From JAJRVM01 sp963700515 (GTDB lineage: Bacteria > Planctomycetota > Planctomycetia > Pirellulales > Pirellulaceae): a stretch of DNA of 64,000 nucleotides. The stretch covers positions 228,928-292,927 of the forward strand of contig CAVOXY010000032.1 of the NCBI GenBank assembly GCA_963700515.1, given 5' to 3'. Every line of letters begins with the position of its first letter. Within the stretch, counting starts at the first letter, position 1. Position numbers and translations under genes: made by a program. Under the pieces are notes generated by a model. That model did not search any database and was not told the origin of the DNA. It saw only the letters and a program-made list of their open reading frames with translations. Positions 47,494 to 57,237 of the stretch are shown here, piece by piece.

Positions 47494-48090
47494 CTAATCA
47501 GCATCGTCTGACTTGCGATTCAAAGTCACGATCCAGCATTCTACTCGGTAGTCCGTGACGTTCCCATCTTCATCGGTCTCAAGTCGAGAGAACGAGAAGG
47601 TGAACATCTTGGGTTCTCCGGGAGTCATGAGGACGCGTTTCATACTCAACTTCGCTGGGTCTTTGGGGGGCGATATTTTCGGGCAGTGGCACAATCCCAA
47701 ATCGACAGGGTACGCTTCGCTCCCATCGGCCGCGCCAAGTGTGGCAGAGACACTGACAACGTACCTGTCGAGGTCTATCTGCTCGGAAATCGGTTTGTCC
47801 GAAGTCAGGTTGTGACGGCAAGTCAAGCTAACTTCCTTGGCAATGCTCTGCCGAACACGATTGACCCAGTCGACATTGGCATGCGGAACCATGGTCAACG
47901 CCCAATGTCCATGAGTGTCGCCTGGGTCGCTAATCTTCTTGCGTTCGACGACCTGCGGGATGAGGTGTGGTGAATCAGACAAATCGAGCACAACCCATTC
48001 ACATTCGAGCGTGAATTCCCCGGCTGACGCACCGCGCGTGAATACCATGCAGGCGAAGATCACAAGCAGCAATCGAATCATAAGGGACAT
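47494..48090 (-). CDS. Secreted hypothetical protein, intact copy of a duplicated cassette
   Basis: 198 residues from ATG at 48090 behind AAGGAGG. Signal peptide (LLLVIFACMVFTRGASA), then EFTLECEWVVLDLSDSPHL, ISDPGDTHGHWALTMVPHA, VSVSATLGAADGSEAYPVDL and the C-terminal MKRVLMTPGEPKMFTFSFSR. A secreted beta-rich protein of unknown function. The whole segment 47450-48174 is repeated at 28256-28988. Confidence 0.7.
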   Translation of the reverse strand: MSLMIRLLLVIFACMVFTRGASAGEFTLECEWVVLDLSDSPHLIPQVVERKKISDPGDTHGHWALTMVPHANVDWVNRVRQSIAKEVSLTCRHNLTSDKPISEQIDLDRYVVSVSATLGAADGSEAYPVDLGLCHCPKISPPKDPAKLSMKRVLMTPGEPKMFTFSFSRLETDEDGNVTDYRVECWIVTLNRKSDDAD

Positions 48091-48215
48091 GACATCCTCC
48101 TTACGGAAATTGCACACGGCAACAGGGTACGTGCATAGCCTCCCAGATTTTCAATCTGAGAAAGGGTGATTATTCGGGAGCATAAGGATGGTGCTGGGAC
48201 CACCGGTTTGCCGAT

Positions 48216-48659
48216 TTAGCCCTCCCTGTCTTGTTCACTCACAAGAGCGATCTCGGCTCGCAACCGTTCTGCCGTTGCCAGGAGCGCAGCTTCTGGGCTG
48301 AAACCTTGCAGGCCGCGTTCTTGTCCCTGCTTGACATAATGTTCCTTCTCCCGGAGGCTCTCCACTTTTCGCTTCAGTATTTCGACACGCTCGTCTCGCG
48401 TCGTGGCAAATTCGAGCTCCGCGTTAATTAGGTCGATGCGTGCGGAGACGACATCAGGCAGTGATGATGTGCCGACCTTGTACCGTGACTCGACGGCGTC
48501 AACTCGCGAACGCATGGTCTTGATGTACTCTTGTTTCAGCGATGCGAGCCTATCAGAACCGACGGCGTCCTGGTTCTGCGCCACCAATGTGTTGGATAAT
48601 GTAAGTCCAGCGGTGAATGTTACGAAAAGCAACAGAGCAACAACATTTCGGCATCGCAT
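48216..48659 (-). CDS. Secreted coiled-coil protein, TolC/OEP-like fragment
   Basis: 147 residues. Signal peptide (VVALLLFVTFTAGLTLSNTL), then a long helix pair with SRYKVGTSSLPDVVSARIDL and INAELEFATTRDERVEILKR, a pattern shared with planctomycete outer-membrane efflux-like proteins. Only one hairpin is present. Role unknown. Confidence 0.62.
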   Translation of the reverse strand: MRCRNVVALLLFVTFTAGLTLSNTLVAQNQDAVGSDRLASLKQEYIKTMRSRVDAVESRYKVGTSSLPDVVSARIDLINAELEFATTRDERVEILKRKVESLREKEHYVKQGQERGLQGFSPEAALLATAERLRAEIALVSEQDREG

Positions 48660-48741
48660 TTGTTCGTCTCCTCTGTGGCTACGTTACCGTGGCCTTCTTT
48701 CACCAAACGGTGAGTTCTCGAAAGGGTTTCAGCGACAGCTG

Positions 48742-49254
48742 TCATTTGCTTACAGCCTTCTCCTTTAGCCAGTCAACTCTAGCCTCGATCTTGGCGAGCT
48801 GATCGCGGTTGGCCAGGACGATGACTTTTGTTTCTTTCACAGCAACGGTCAGCCGGACCCCTGGGAATTGGGTCTTCAAATCCGTCAACGTTGCTGTTGC
48901 ATCAAGTCCGTCGAGCGGAAGAGTCTTAAGCCATCGTGGCCCGGTCGCTGCCAACTCCTTGCGGCGTGCTATGACCTTCTCTGCGTCTGAAGGTGCTGCC
49001 AGCAGTTGCATTTCATTTGATTGGCTATCGAAATGACTACGCAGATCAGGAAAATCGGACAAGAGTTCGTACCCCAACCAGTCCAAACGTGGAAGACTAA
49101 TAATCTCTCCCTCGATTCTTACCCTATGAACAACGACACTGGTTTCGTCGGCGGGCCTGGGCGACGACTGGGTTATTTTGCGATCTGGACACCCCTGGGC
49201 CAGGATCATCATGCATAGGAGCAGCGATCTCGGGACGAGAAATGCCGTGGTCAT
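48742..49254 (-). CDS. Lipoprotein with a secretin N-domain-like region
   Basis: 170 residues. Lipobox MMILAQGC. C-terminal segment LDATATLTDLKTQFPGVRL, then VKVIVLANRDQLAKIEARVD-type ending, resembles the N-domain repeats of secretins (FP..V...V..., I....D.L). Start at 49254 next to the signal peptide. Last well-supported member of the minus-strand block. Confidence 0.6.
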   Translation of the reverse strand: MTTAFLVPRSLLLCMMILAQGCPDRKITQSSPRPADETSVVVHRVRIEGEIISLPRLDWLGYELLSDFPDLRSHFDSQSNEMQLLAAPSDAEKVIARRKELAATGPRWLKTLPLDGLDATATLTDLKTQFPGVRLTVAVKETKVIVLANRDQLAKIEARVDWLKEKAVSK

Positions 49255-49387
49255 GGTTTTGTTATGCGTTTCGGAGCAACTGAATCCGTCACCACGGTTA
49301 TTGCGAAAGACCTCTTGTTTCTTGAACCGTCCTCCGAAACCATAGTTGCGGAGGTGCGACGCACTGACCGCCTTAATCCTTCCCTTG

Positions 49388-49549
49388 TTAGTGTACTCCG
49401 GCCGGAACCTTAAACTCAATAACGACTTGTGGGCGACTGTCCCAAAAACTCATCTCATAAATCAAAGTGCCATCAACTCGTGGGAGCCCCGAGGTTTTTG
49501 ACACAACCCACGACCCCGCTACAGGGCTGCCTGCCTGTTCACATGACAT
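49388..49549 (-). CDS. Possible small protein or fragment
   Basis: About 53 residues with GSWVVSKTSGLPRVDGTLIY and PQVVIEFKVPAGVH. Could be the end of a longer gene. No ribosome binding site stands out. Confidence 0.25.
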   Translation of the reverse strand: MSCEQAGSPVAGSWVVSKTSGLPRVDGTLIYEMSFWDSRPQVVIEFKVPAGVH

Positions 49550-49587
49550 AACGTACCTTCTGACCTGCAAACACGCCGTAAGTCGTT

Positions 49588-50016
49588 TTGCGGGAAAACG
49601 GAGTCTGCCTCCATATTGTCTTGGCCGGGAATGTTTTCAGGGTGCGGGATCGCAATGGGCGGGTGCTGCGATTCGGTTACGATCAGTTGGACGAGATGAC
49701 AAGCGAAGAGTGGCGGAGCGGTGCCGATCCGGGCCCGGAGCTGAGCATCGAGACGACCGCCGAGGGCGGCACGCAAGATGAAGTGCAGCGCGTGGGCTTC
49801 ACCAGCACCTACATCTCCGGCGGCACCTTCACTTTAACATACAATGGCCAGACCACGTCGCCCATCACCTATAACGCCTCGGCCGCGGTGGTGCAAAGCG
49901 CCTTGGAAGCCTTATCGAATATCGCTGCTGGTGATGTGGTGGTGTCCAAACTCCAAAACACCTACTGGGCCCAGGAGTGGAAACTGGAATTCCAGGGGGC
50001 TATGGGGCTCAGGTAA
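49588..50016 (+). pseudogene. Fragment of a large RHS/YD-repeat surface protein
   Basis: Open frame without a natural start. VRDRNGRVLRFGYDQLDEMT is an RHS/YD-type repeat; GGTFTLTYNGQTTSPITYNA and ALEALSNIAAGDVVVSK are a repeat type seen in very large planctomycete surface proteins. The frame ends at 50016 where the next remnant (50033) begins, so both ends were lost by rearrangement. Confidence 0.65.
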
Positions 50017-50032
50017 CGTGACCCGCCTGTGC

Positions 50033-51191
50033 TCAGATAGCGTGCCCCTTTGGTTTCGAGAGGGGTTGGGAAGGCGAGGGGTGGTTTTGGGTAGTGTTTG
50101 GGCGAGGGTTGTTGGCGATGAGGACGTCGTTCCAATCCTTGGCCGATGGACGTAGTCGCTGAATGAGGGGATAGCGAGTCATCATCGCCTTTGCCGCGTC
50201 GTCGCCAGCTTGGTCCGCGTCGAAGCCCTAAGCAATCGTGTAGCTTCGAGCGATGAGGGCTGGCAGCCAGCTTGGATTGTTCCGGACGCCCGCCGTGGAG
50301 ATACCGATTCGCTCGCGGTCCAAGGCGTGACAGCTGATCGCGTCGATCGCCGATTCACAGAGAACAATGCGTTTCGATGCTGCGTCGCCGATCCAGAAAA
50401 GGCCTGCATCCTTGGTCGACCCCGGCGCCATGCCACGCCAGCCTTGCGCCAGTGCCACGAAGTTCCGCTCCGACCACACGATGAGGCTTGCCCGCCAGCA
50501 TCAGAAGAACCGCGTTGCCACGTTCGTCCGCGTAGAGTCGCCCCTTGTCAATGAGTGCGTTTACCAGAGTGGCTGGCAGGCGGCGTTCGTCAGCGAGATA
50601 ACCGATCACGCGAGACAACTTGCCGTCGTTGCGGACCGGTAGCTGGAGTGCACGCTTCGCCCCGGCTGGCGTCGACGAGGACCGGAGAGTGTGAAGATGG
50701 TCGGTGGTGACGATGCCAGCCACGTTCCGCGCCAGCCAGAGCACGGCTGCACGGAAGTCACGCTCACCAAGATGCAGCGCCAGATCGATCGCTCCGCCAC
50801 CACCGACGCCCTGCTGCCAGTTCCTGAACCGCGCCCCCGTAATCGAGAGGGGGCCTCGGTCCGTGTGCGATTTGCGTTTGTCGCGGCGATCTCGCACCGC
50901 GTGGCGTGCCCGTAACACCGACTCCAAAGGCAACTCGCGCATCTGGTCCGCGAGTTGCCCGAACTCGTCGAAGAGAACGGAAGCAGACACCCTGCTCCTT
51001 TTGGAATCGCGGCGGCGGTTCGCGAGCGGCGGATAGTGACGCTGGCAAGGGAAACGGGTAGCGATAGCTTCGAACTGGCGAAGAAGAACGGGTACAAGAC
51101 GAGGCCGGCGCGGCGTCCACGGCCAGCTGGCGCCTGGCGGCGCAGGTCGATCGCCGTATGTGGGGCGAGTAACAAAATTGCCGATCGTCAA
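50033..51191 (-). pseudogene. DUF3991/Toprim-type mobile-element protein, frameshifted
   Basis: Remnant of a plasmid-type primase-like protein. N-terminal GPLSITGARFRNWQQGVGGG and GAIDLALHLGERDFRAAVLW, the DUF3991 segment VIGYLADERRLPATLVNALI, LYADERGNAVLLMLAGKP, then a Toprim region (RIVLCESAIDAISCHALD, GFDADQAGDDAAKAMMTRYP). The frame changes near 50495 and 50236. Such proteins travel with relaxases on integrative or conjugative elements; none is seen beside it. Confidence 0.6.
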
Positions 51192-51221
51192 GCGATCCGA
51201 GTCACGCGAGGGAGGATGGCG

Positions 51222-51731
51222 TCAGGCAAACAGCCGCCGGCTGGCTGAGGCACCCTTCAGGCAACTGCGGCCCATCCGCTGAGCGACTTCCTCCAAGGCC
51301 GCGGGAGTGCCGACGGCGTGGCAGAAGACGCTGTCGTAACGCTGCAGCGTATCGAGCCAGGCCTCCTCGTTCACCTCCAGATAATCCAGCAGCGTTTCCA
51401 CGTCCTTGGGAACCGTGCTGCGTTGGCCGCTGCGCAGTTGACGAGCGGTCCACTGCAGTAGTCGCAGGTAATTCTCCAGCGAAATCTCCAACAGCCCCAG
51501 ATCGGATGCGCGACGGCCCCAACGTGAGGAGAACGCGATCGTCTCGTCCTGGAGTGGCTCCTCGCGCAGCGTCAGTTCTCCCAGCCACCCATCGGCTCGC
51601 TCCCGGCTGTTGGGACGCTGCTCTTGTGCCAGGATCCGCTGGTAGGCCGACGTATAGCGAGCGGTGCGAGGCGAAGCGGCCTCGCCTGCTTTGATCGGAT
51701 TCCAATCCACGTACAGGGCGCAGATCAACAT
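51222..51731 (-). pseudogene. REP-associated (Y1, IS200-like) transposase, C-terminal part
   Basis: 169 residues. LYVDWNPIKAGEAASPRTA and YTSAYQRI match the region after the catalytic tyrosine of RAYT-type transposases; LENYLRLLQWTARQLRSG is the planctomycete-type C-terminal extension. The HUH motif and catalytic Tyr are missing, so the gene is truncated at its 5' end. A REP-like hairpin occurs at 21376 in this window. Confidence 0.65.
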
Positions 51732-52071
51732 GCCGTGGGGATCAGCACATTCACGGCATTTGTAGCGAGTCTCAAAAACCGGCCCGTACAGCTATCTTCA
51801 GAATTCTGCGCGGCGGGCAATATTTTGGCACAAGATTCCCGTTACGTGTTCATGTGAGAACGTCTCCGCTCCGGTTCAGCGCCGAGGATCCCGACGAGCA
51901 GCGTAGATAACACTTGTGGGCATTTTCGTCGAGCGACCCGCGGCAATCGCCCCCCTGTAGGGCTAATTACGAAGAAACTCTCGGGCGGATTGTTGCATTT
52001 CAATTTCGGCGGGGTTTTGAGAGCAGAGTTGGATATTGCTCGACAAAATGAACGCACCCGGAGAATGAGAC
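51732..52071. other. Intergenic stretch, nothing recognised
   Basis: 340 bases between the transposase remnant and the PEP-CTERM gene. A ribosome binding site (CGGAGAATGAG) precedes 52072. No repeat or promoter is convincing. Confidence 0.4.
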
Positions 52072-52851
52072 ATGCAGCGAGCCTTGAAACCGACATTTGC
52101 CATCGTCGCGTCGCTGGTCCTGATAATCCTGATAATATTGTCTGGTCAGGCACGGGCTGACCTGGACATTTATGATGAAGGATTTGAAGTAATGTCGGAT
52201 CCGAATCCTACTGGCTACGTCTCCCTTGCAGACGTCGGTTGGAAGGGCGTCGACAGTTCCGGAGCTAGTTGGACAAATCTCAATAGTGGCCCTTGCTATA
52301 TCGGGTTTCGGGGTGACTCTATTGACAATAGCGAGAGGGCAGTCAGAGCAGGCTTGGGGACTACGAACGTCGGCTGGGTCTACACAACTGAGTTTACCTT
52401 CAACACTTCAGATTACATCGGCCTGCGAACTGGTGTGTCTCACAAAGAGGTAAATCCCGACGTGGGAACGGAAGAAGGCTACCGTATAGCTTACCAGCTC
52501 GATGGATCGTCCTGGTATGTCATGGACAGTCTGGGTTCCATTTGGGACAATTACGTCAGCGCTGATTTCATTATTGACAATCGGAGCTTCATTGAATGGA
52601 CCGGGGCTCCGGCCGATGATACGACGCCGTTTACGGCCCCTGGGTTGGGTGGCGGTTCAGCTCTCCCGTCAGGCCAGATCACGGGCTTTGGATTACTGCT
52701 AAAAAAGAACGCTGCCGATGATATTTTTGTTATCGATCGGATACGAATTCACGCTTTGGACGTCGTCCCCGAACCCTCCACCATCGCCATGTGGTCCCTC
52801 GTCGGTTTGATCGGCGGCATCATTGCTTGGCGACGACGTAAGCGGGCATAG
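52072..52851 (+). CDS. PEP-CTERM sorting domain protein
   Basis: 259 residues. Signal peptide (VASLVLIILIILSGQARA), a secreted beta-rich middle, and a C-terminal sorting signal: PEPSTIAMW, hydrophobic SLVGLIGGIIAW, then RRRKRA. Exosortase would cleave at the PEP motif and anchor or release the protein; no exosortase is in the window. Own terminator follows. Confidence 0.88.
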   Translation: MQRALKPTFAIVASLVLIILIILSGQARADLDIYDEGFEVMSDPNPTGYVSLADVGWKGVDSSGASWTNLNSGPCYIGFRGDSIDNSERAVRAGLGTTNVGWVYTTEFTFNTSDYIGLRTGVSHKEVNPDVGTEEGYRIAYQLDGSSWYVMDSLGSIWDNYVSADFIIDNRSFIEWTGAPADDTTPFTAPGLGGGSALPSGQITGFGLLLKKNAADDIFVIDRIRIHALDVVPEPSTIAMWSLVGLIGGIIAWRRRKRA

Positions 52852-52878
52852 TTGCCCAACTCAACTTGAAACGTCGAG

Positions 52879-52910
52879 GACCGGTGAGCGAGTGCTTGCC
52901 GGTCTTTTTT
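52879..52910 (+). terminator. Rho-independent terminator of the PEP-CTERM gene
   Basis: GACCGG (52879-52884) pairs with CCGGTC (52899-52904), followed by six T. It is 28 bases after the stop codon. Confidence 0.85.
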
Positions 52911-53559
52911 CGTTCGCTCGGGCGGCATCGTCGACAACCTTATTGACTAACCGAGTCGGCTTTGCCCACAAACTGAATCGCGGCCAGGAAATCGCGACCC
53001 GAACCGTCGCATCGCCCAGCGACTTGCCGTGCATGAAAGAGTGAAAGAGCAGACACCTGCTCCTGCTCAAATCGCGGCCACGGGTCGAGCAGCGGTAGAT
53101 GTGCCAAGCTTGCCTGATACCACGTTAGCTCAATGATGACCGAACAAGCGAGCGCCGGCACACCAGTTAACGTCTGGTGTACGATCAATCGACCGTTTCC
53201 TGCCGACACCAGCCCCATGACCCGGCGGAGGGGCGGAGAAGACAACGGATGCTGCCGGGTGCGGTGGGGATTCCTGTTAAAATGAGGCCGTCCGAGCGCC
53301 TCAGCAAAGCAAGGTATGTTGCGACAGATTTCGAGCACCGAGAAAGGGTGACCACCGGCGATCGGGTATACGAGACAAGTGTGACCCAGCAAGCTGGGGT
53401 AGCATCTGTTTCAAATATCGAAGAATTCCCAGCATTCGCCATTCGCGAGGGACTTCCGAGTGCGGCATCCATTCTCGACAGTTTGCACTGCAGTACCGAC
53501 GAAGAGATATTCGCTCGAAGCACTCCCAACGGCACCTGCGAGGGGCACTCATCGGGGCC
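52911..53559. other. Remnant stretch with an inverted type d repeat
   Basis: No gene is supported. On the minus strand a frame around 52955-53190 (IIELTWYQASLAHLPLLDPW) looks protein-like but I cannot name it. ACACCAG/CTGGTGT forms a small hairpin at 53160-53180. A diverged type d repeat follows at 53190-53290. Confidence 0.35.
53190..53290 (+). repeat. Diverged type d repeat in the opposite orientation
   Basis: Plus strand reads GACCGTTTCCTGCCGAC, CCAGCCCCATGACCCGG, CGGATGCTGC and AATGAGGCCG, the reverse complement of the right two thirds of the copies at 29411, 38639 and 43476. Like those, it lies upstream of a gene on its own strand. Confidence 0.65.
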
Positions 53560-54436
53560 TTGATATGTCTGTTGCTGTCGGCCAATCTAGTCACGCCATT
53601 GTTTTTCAACTATCACGTCGGGTCGCTCGCGGGAGTTTTTGCCGGGATCTGCATTGGCCAAGTGAACCTCATTGCAGCATGGGCAGCGCTCGCTCCAGGG
53701 AATGTGTTATTTCGACTCCCTTGGTCGATGCTGCTTGGTGTTCTGATGTGGTACAGTCTGATCTTGGGACACCGTCTTCAGGGACTGCTCGACTCGTTGG
53801 GCGTACTATCGCGTCATTCAGACCTCGACATGGGCGAAACGGTGCTCCTCGGAATCGTGCTTGTGGTGGGCATTGTGGTGGCGCAGATTCCCTTGTGGAT
53901 CGCTGGTCAGGTGTTTCGCTGGAAACTGGTCTGGCGGCGAAATGTCGGAAAACATTCAGCGACGCCAATTCAACCTGCGGCATCTCTTGCTGGGCATGTT
54001 CCTCCTGTCCTTGGTGTTGGGTGCAGCGCGTGTGATCTTGCCCACAGAGGACCATGGGGGACTGCATGTGGACGACGAGCTTGGGACAATCCTCGGTGCT
54101 GTCATCCTCTGCAATCTGTTAATCACGGTCCCCTGCATCTGGGGCTCGTTCGCCCCCATCGCCCTGATGTTCCCGCTGGCTGTTGCCTGGATAGTCTACT
54201 GCGCCTTGCTGACCATCTCCGAGTTTGCTGTGCTGTGCCTGCTCCTCGGCCCACCCGGCAACCACGCGGCCGAGACGTTGATCGCGTTTCTCCTGCTTAA
54301 TCTGTCACAGTGTATTACGGTTCTTGGCAGCTTTCTTCTCCTCCGCGCCGCGGGCTTTCGCTTTATTCGGCTCCCCCTCGAGAGAAAGCCGTTGCCTCCT
54401 GGGACAAGTCAACAATCGACCGATTCCTTCGAATGA
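53560..54436 (+). CDS. Multi-pass membrane protein, QFTI-type planctomycete family (one frame change)
   Basis: About 290 residues. N-terminal helices (VFAGICIGQVNLIAAWAAL, ETVLLGIVLVVGIVVAQIPL), a frame change near 53940, then QFNLRHLLLGMFLLSLVLG, the family motif also present at 43717-44691, and four more helices. TTG is the apparent start; the real N-terminus may lie upstream in RQFALQYRRRD. Function unknown. A type d repeat precedes it on the same strand. Confidence 0.55.
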
Positions 54437-54705
54437 GATTCGAGGCTTCGAAGGTGACTTCCCTCATCGAATAAGTTAGTTTCTCGCGTGCAACTTGTCG
54501 TTCTCCCCTATGTTGACATAGCGGGTACTAACGTCGAGACGATCCGCCAGGCCCTGTTGGGTCTAGCCGAGCTGCTCGCCTACCTCCCGAACTCCTTTTC
54601 CAGACCTCATCCAGGTCGTACTCGTCTGATTGCCTGCAAGTTCTGCCCATCGTATGCTGCATGTACTTCTTCGCCACCGACCCAAGCACTGACAATGGAA
54701 AACGC
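54437..54705. other. Intergenic stretch, nothing recognised
   Basis: 269 bases. Only short frames. The next gene could start at 54661 instead of 54706. Confidence 0.4.
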
Positions 54706-57237
54706 ATGTCAAATCGCATCTCCCGATTGCTCGGATTGATCATCGCGTTACACGCCTTGCCACTTACCCCGGCGAACTGCGGCAGCGTAGTGCCAGGGGA
54801 AGGTAACACGCTGTTCTATACCTACAATATGACGAAGCAGCCCACCAGCGCCGAGGACTATGACGAAGTCGCTGCTTTGGCGTCAATGCAGGGAATCATC
54901 AATCGAGATAATCCGATCCTGTATATCACTAACCAGGCTACGGCAGACCTGAATACTGGCTGGACATCATGTCTCAAGGATGGCAGATGGCTGAACGGCC
55001 GTGAGAAGAAAGCGATCACGGACTTGGATGCCGTGTATCGGCTCGCGGCCGACAAACTGAAGGGGGCGGTTATCTGGGATACGGAAGTACCTGCCACGAT
55101 CAACGTCGCCACGACAATCGCCGGTGTCGAAGATGCCGTGGTCTTCAGTCCCGACATGGCAGAGAAATACCTGCGGAAGTGGAATCTGCCTGTCATCAAA
55201 GACCTGCGTGGGATGTTTACCGGAAAGGAGACCGGCAGCAAGAAGAACGATGCCTACCGGTGGGCCATCCGGGAATACATCGACCGAAGGGAGATGTTCG
55301 CCGCATTTCTTATGTTTGTATACGGACGCTTTCTACGATCGCCAAGCCGGACAGATCGCCTACCTGATACTCCGTGACTGGGCAGTGAAGAACCGGGCCT
55401 TCATCTACGACCTGTCACCCTGGGGTGATGAGCTTCCCGGCGACGACCCGAACCAACCCATGGGAACGGACCTGGCCACATACCAACGCTTATTGCCGCG
55501 ACACTGAACCAGTCGGCGGGCAAGCAGATGACGGAAGTCGCCGGGTTCTTCAACTTTCAGAAGTACTCCAACATGCCAGGACATCCGAGCACACATGATC
55601 CTGTGCCGACAGAATGGGAAACCGTCTATCTGATTTCGCCTTACAACTGTTATCAGAATACGGCCACGGAATTCTGTTACAACCAGTCATTCCACTGTCA
55701 TGCACCACGGAAGCAGTTGAAGCAATCGAGGCCGTCCGTAAAACGCACGCTGGAGAACAAATCCTATCTCGCCATACTGATGGCGGATTATGATTCAGCG
55801 TTTCCGCTCTATCACTTCTTCCCCAACCATTGGAATGATGCGGCAAGGGGCGAACTCCCGCTGGCCTGGGGAATCAATCCTAACCTGATGGAAACATACC
55901 CGGATTTGATTTCTTACTACTACGAGACCGCCACGCCCCAAGACAACTTCGTGGCTGACGCCAGTGCCGCGGGATATATGAATCCGAACCGGGTCGAGCC
56001 GAGATATCTGCCGCTGTTTATTGAACACAACAAGCACTTCTACCAGCAGACGGACATGACGATATCCGGCATGGTTCTCGATTGGGATCAGCCGAGAGAT
56101 GACGTGAAGGACGCGTTCGCCAAGTTCTCGCCGGATGGGTACGCGACTATCGTCGCGGACATGCATGGAGGCACTGGAAAGCCCCCTCGACCCCACGTTT
56201 GGAAAGGGATGCCGATAGTACAGTTGCTCGGCGCCGACCCCAATTCTCCCGAGTACACCGCCGGTGAGATCTACAAGGCGGTTAAGGGTCGCCGGCAGAA
56301 CGAACCTGGTTTCTATTACTTCCGCTGCGTATGGGTGTCGCCAACACAGGTGAAAGCATCGCTCGAGTTGTTTGCGAAACAGCATCCGGAAGAGCCGTTT
56401 GAAGTTGTTGATCTTTATACATTCTTCGATCTCTTCAAACAGCACAATGAAATGTTGGTATCCGACGCGCAAGTGGTGCCCCGCCTCCCAGATGCGTCAG
56501 CATTTATTGAAGGCTACAGATGTAATGTTCGCTATACGATTGTGAATGTCACTCCCCAACCGATGCAGGCCACTTTCACGGTAACGGGGTTGCAAGAAGC
56601 GTCGCTCACTCCGGCAAAGACAACGCTGGAGACCGGCACGGAGGTGGAAGTCACGATATCCGGAAAGGCGATCTCCGACAGGGTCACGGTCGACGCCCGC
56701 GGGCCGTTTGGCTTGAGGCAATCGGTGATGGATGTGAGACGTGTGCCCGCTCGAGAGATCCTCGGCGTCATCCCGCAAAATGACAACTTGCAGTTCGTCA
56801 GCGATTTCGGCGGTGATGCACTCGCCCATATGACCGGTGAAGAGGTTGTCAATCCCGATGGGTCGATCTCTTGGGAGGCAAAAAAGGGAATTGCCAAGCC
56901 TGGTTACTTGGTATATGGCCCGTATGCTGGATTGGAGGCAGGTCGTTATCTGGCGATATTCAGAATCAAGCGCACATGCGACGCGGCAGGCAATGTAGCG
57001 CAAATTGACATCTGCAAGGCCGGCGGAACCGTCAGCTTGGCATCGCGCATGTTGGCGGCAAGTGAGTTGCCCTTGGGAGAATATCAGTCCGTGGCACTGA
57101 TGTTTGATCATCCTCAGCCGGGCGGCGCATACGAGTCTCGCGTACTCTGGACGGGAAACGCCTCGCTTGTCGTCGATCGAATCATCATCTGGAAGATCGT
57201 GCGGCACTCGTTGTCGGATCAGTCCTCGTCCGAGTAG
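54706..57237 (+). CDS. GxGYxYxP-family putative glycoside hydrolase (two frame changes)
   Basis: About 840 residues, secreted (RLLGLIIALHALPLTPANC). N-terminal YDEVAALASMQGIINRDNP, ILYITNQATADL is the GxGYxYxP-N region; after shifts near 55310 and 55494 the catalytic-type domain continues with YLAILMADYDSAFPLYHFF, DASAAGYMNPNRV in place of the GxGYxYP motif, and GMVLDWDQP. C-terminal domains are beta-sandwiches (RYTIVNVTPQPMQATFTVTG, GYLVYGPYAGLEAGRYL). Activity on polysaccharide is inferred from the family. Its last 19 bases overlap the convergent sulfotransferase gene. Confidence 0.72.

Noticed and set aside
28256..49254. CRISPR array or phage island
   Set aside because: Repeats are hundreds to thousands of bases apart with genes between them, and there are no cas, capsid, terminase or portal genes.
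52940..53392. A 150-residue minus-strand frame after the PEP-CTERM gene
   Set aside because: Part of it looks protein-like (LTWYQASLAHLPLLDPW), but no family could be named and it runs through a repeat copy.
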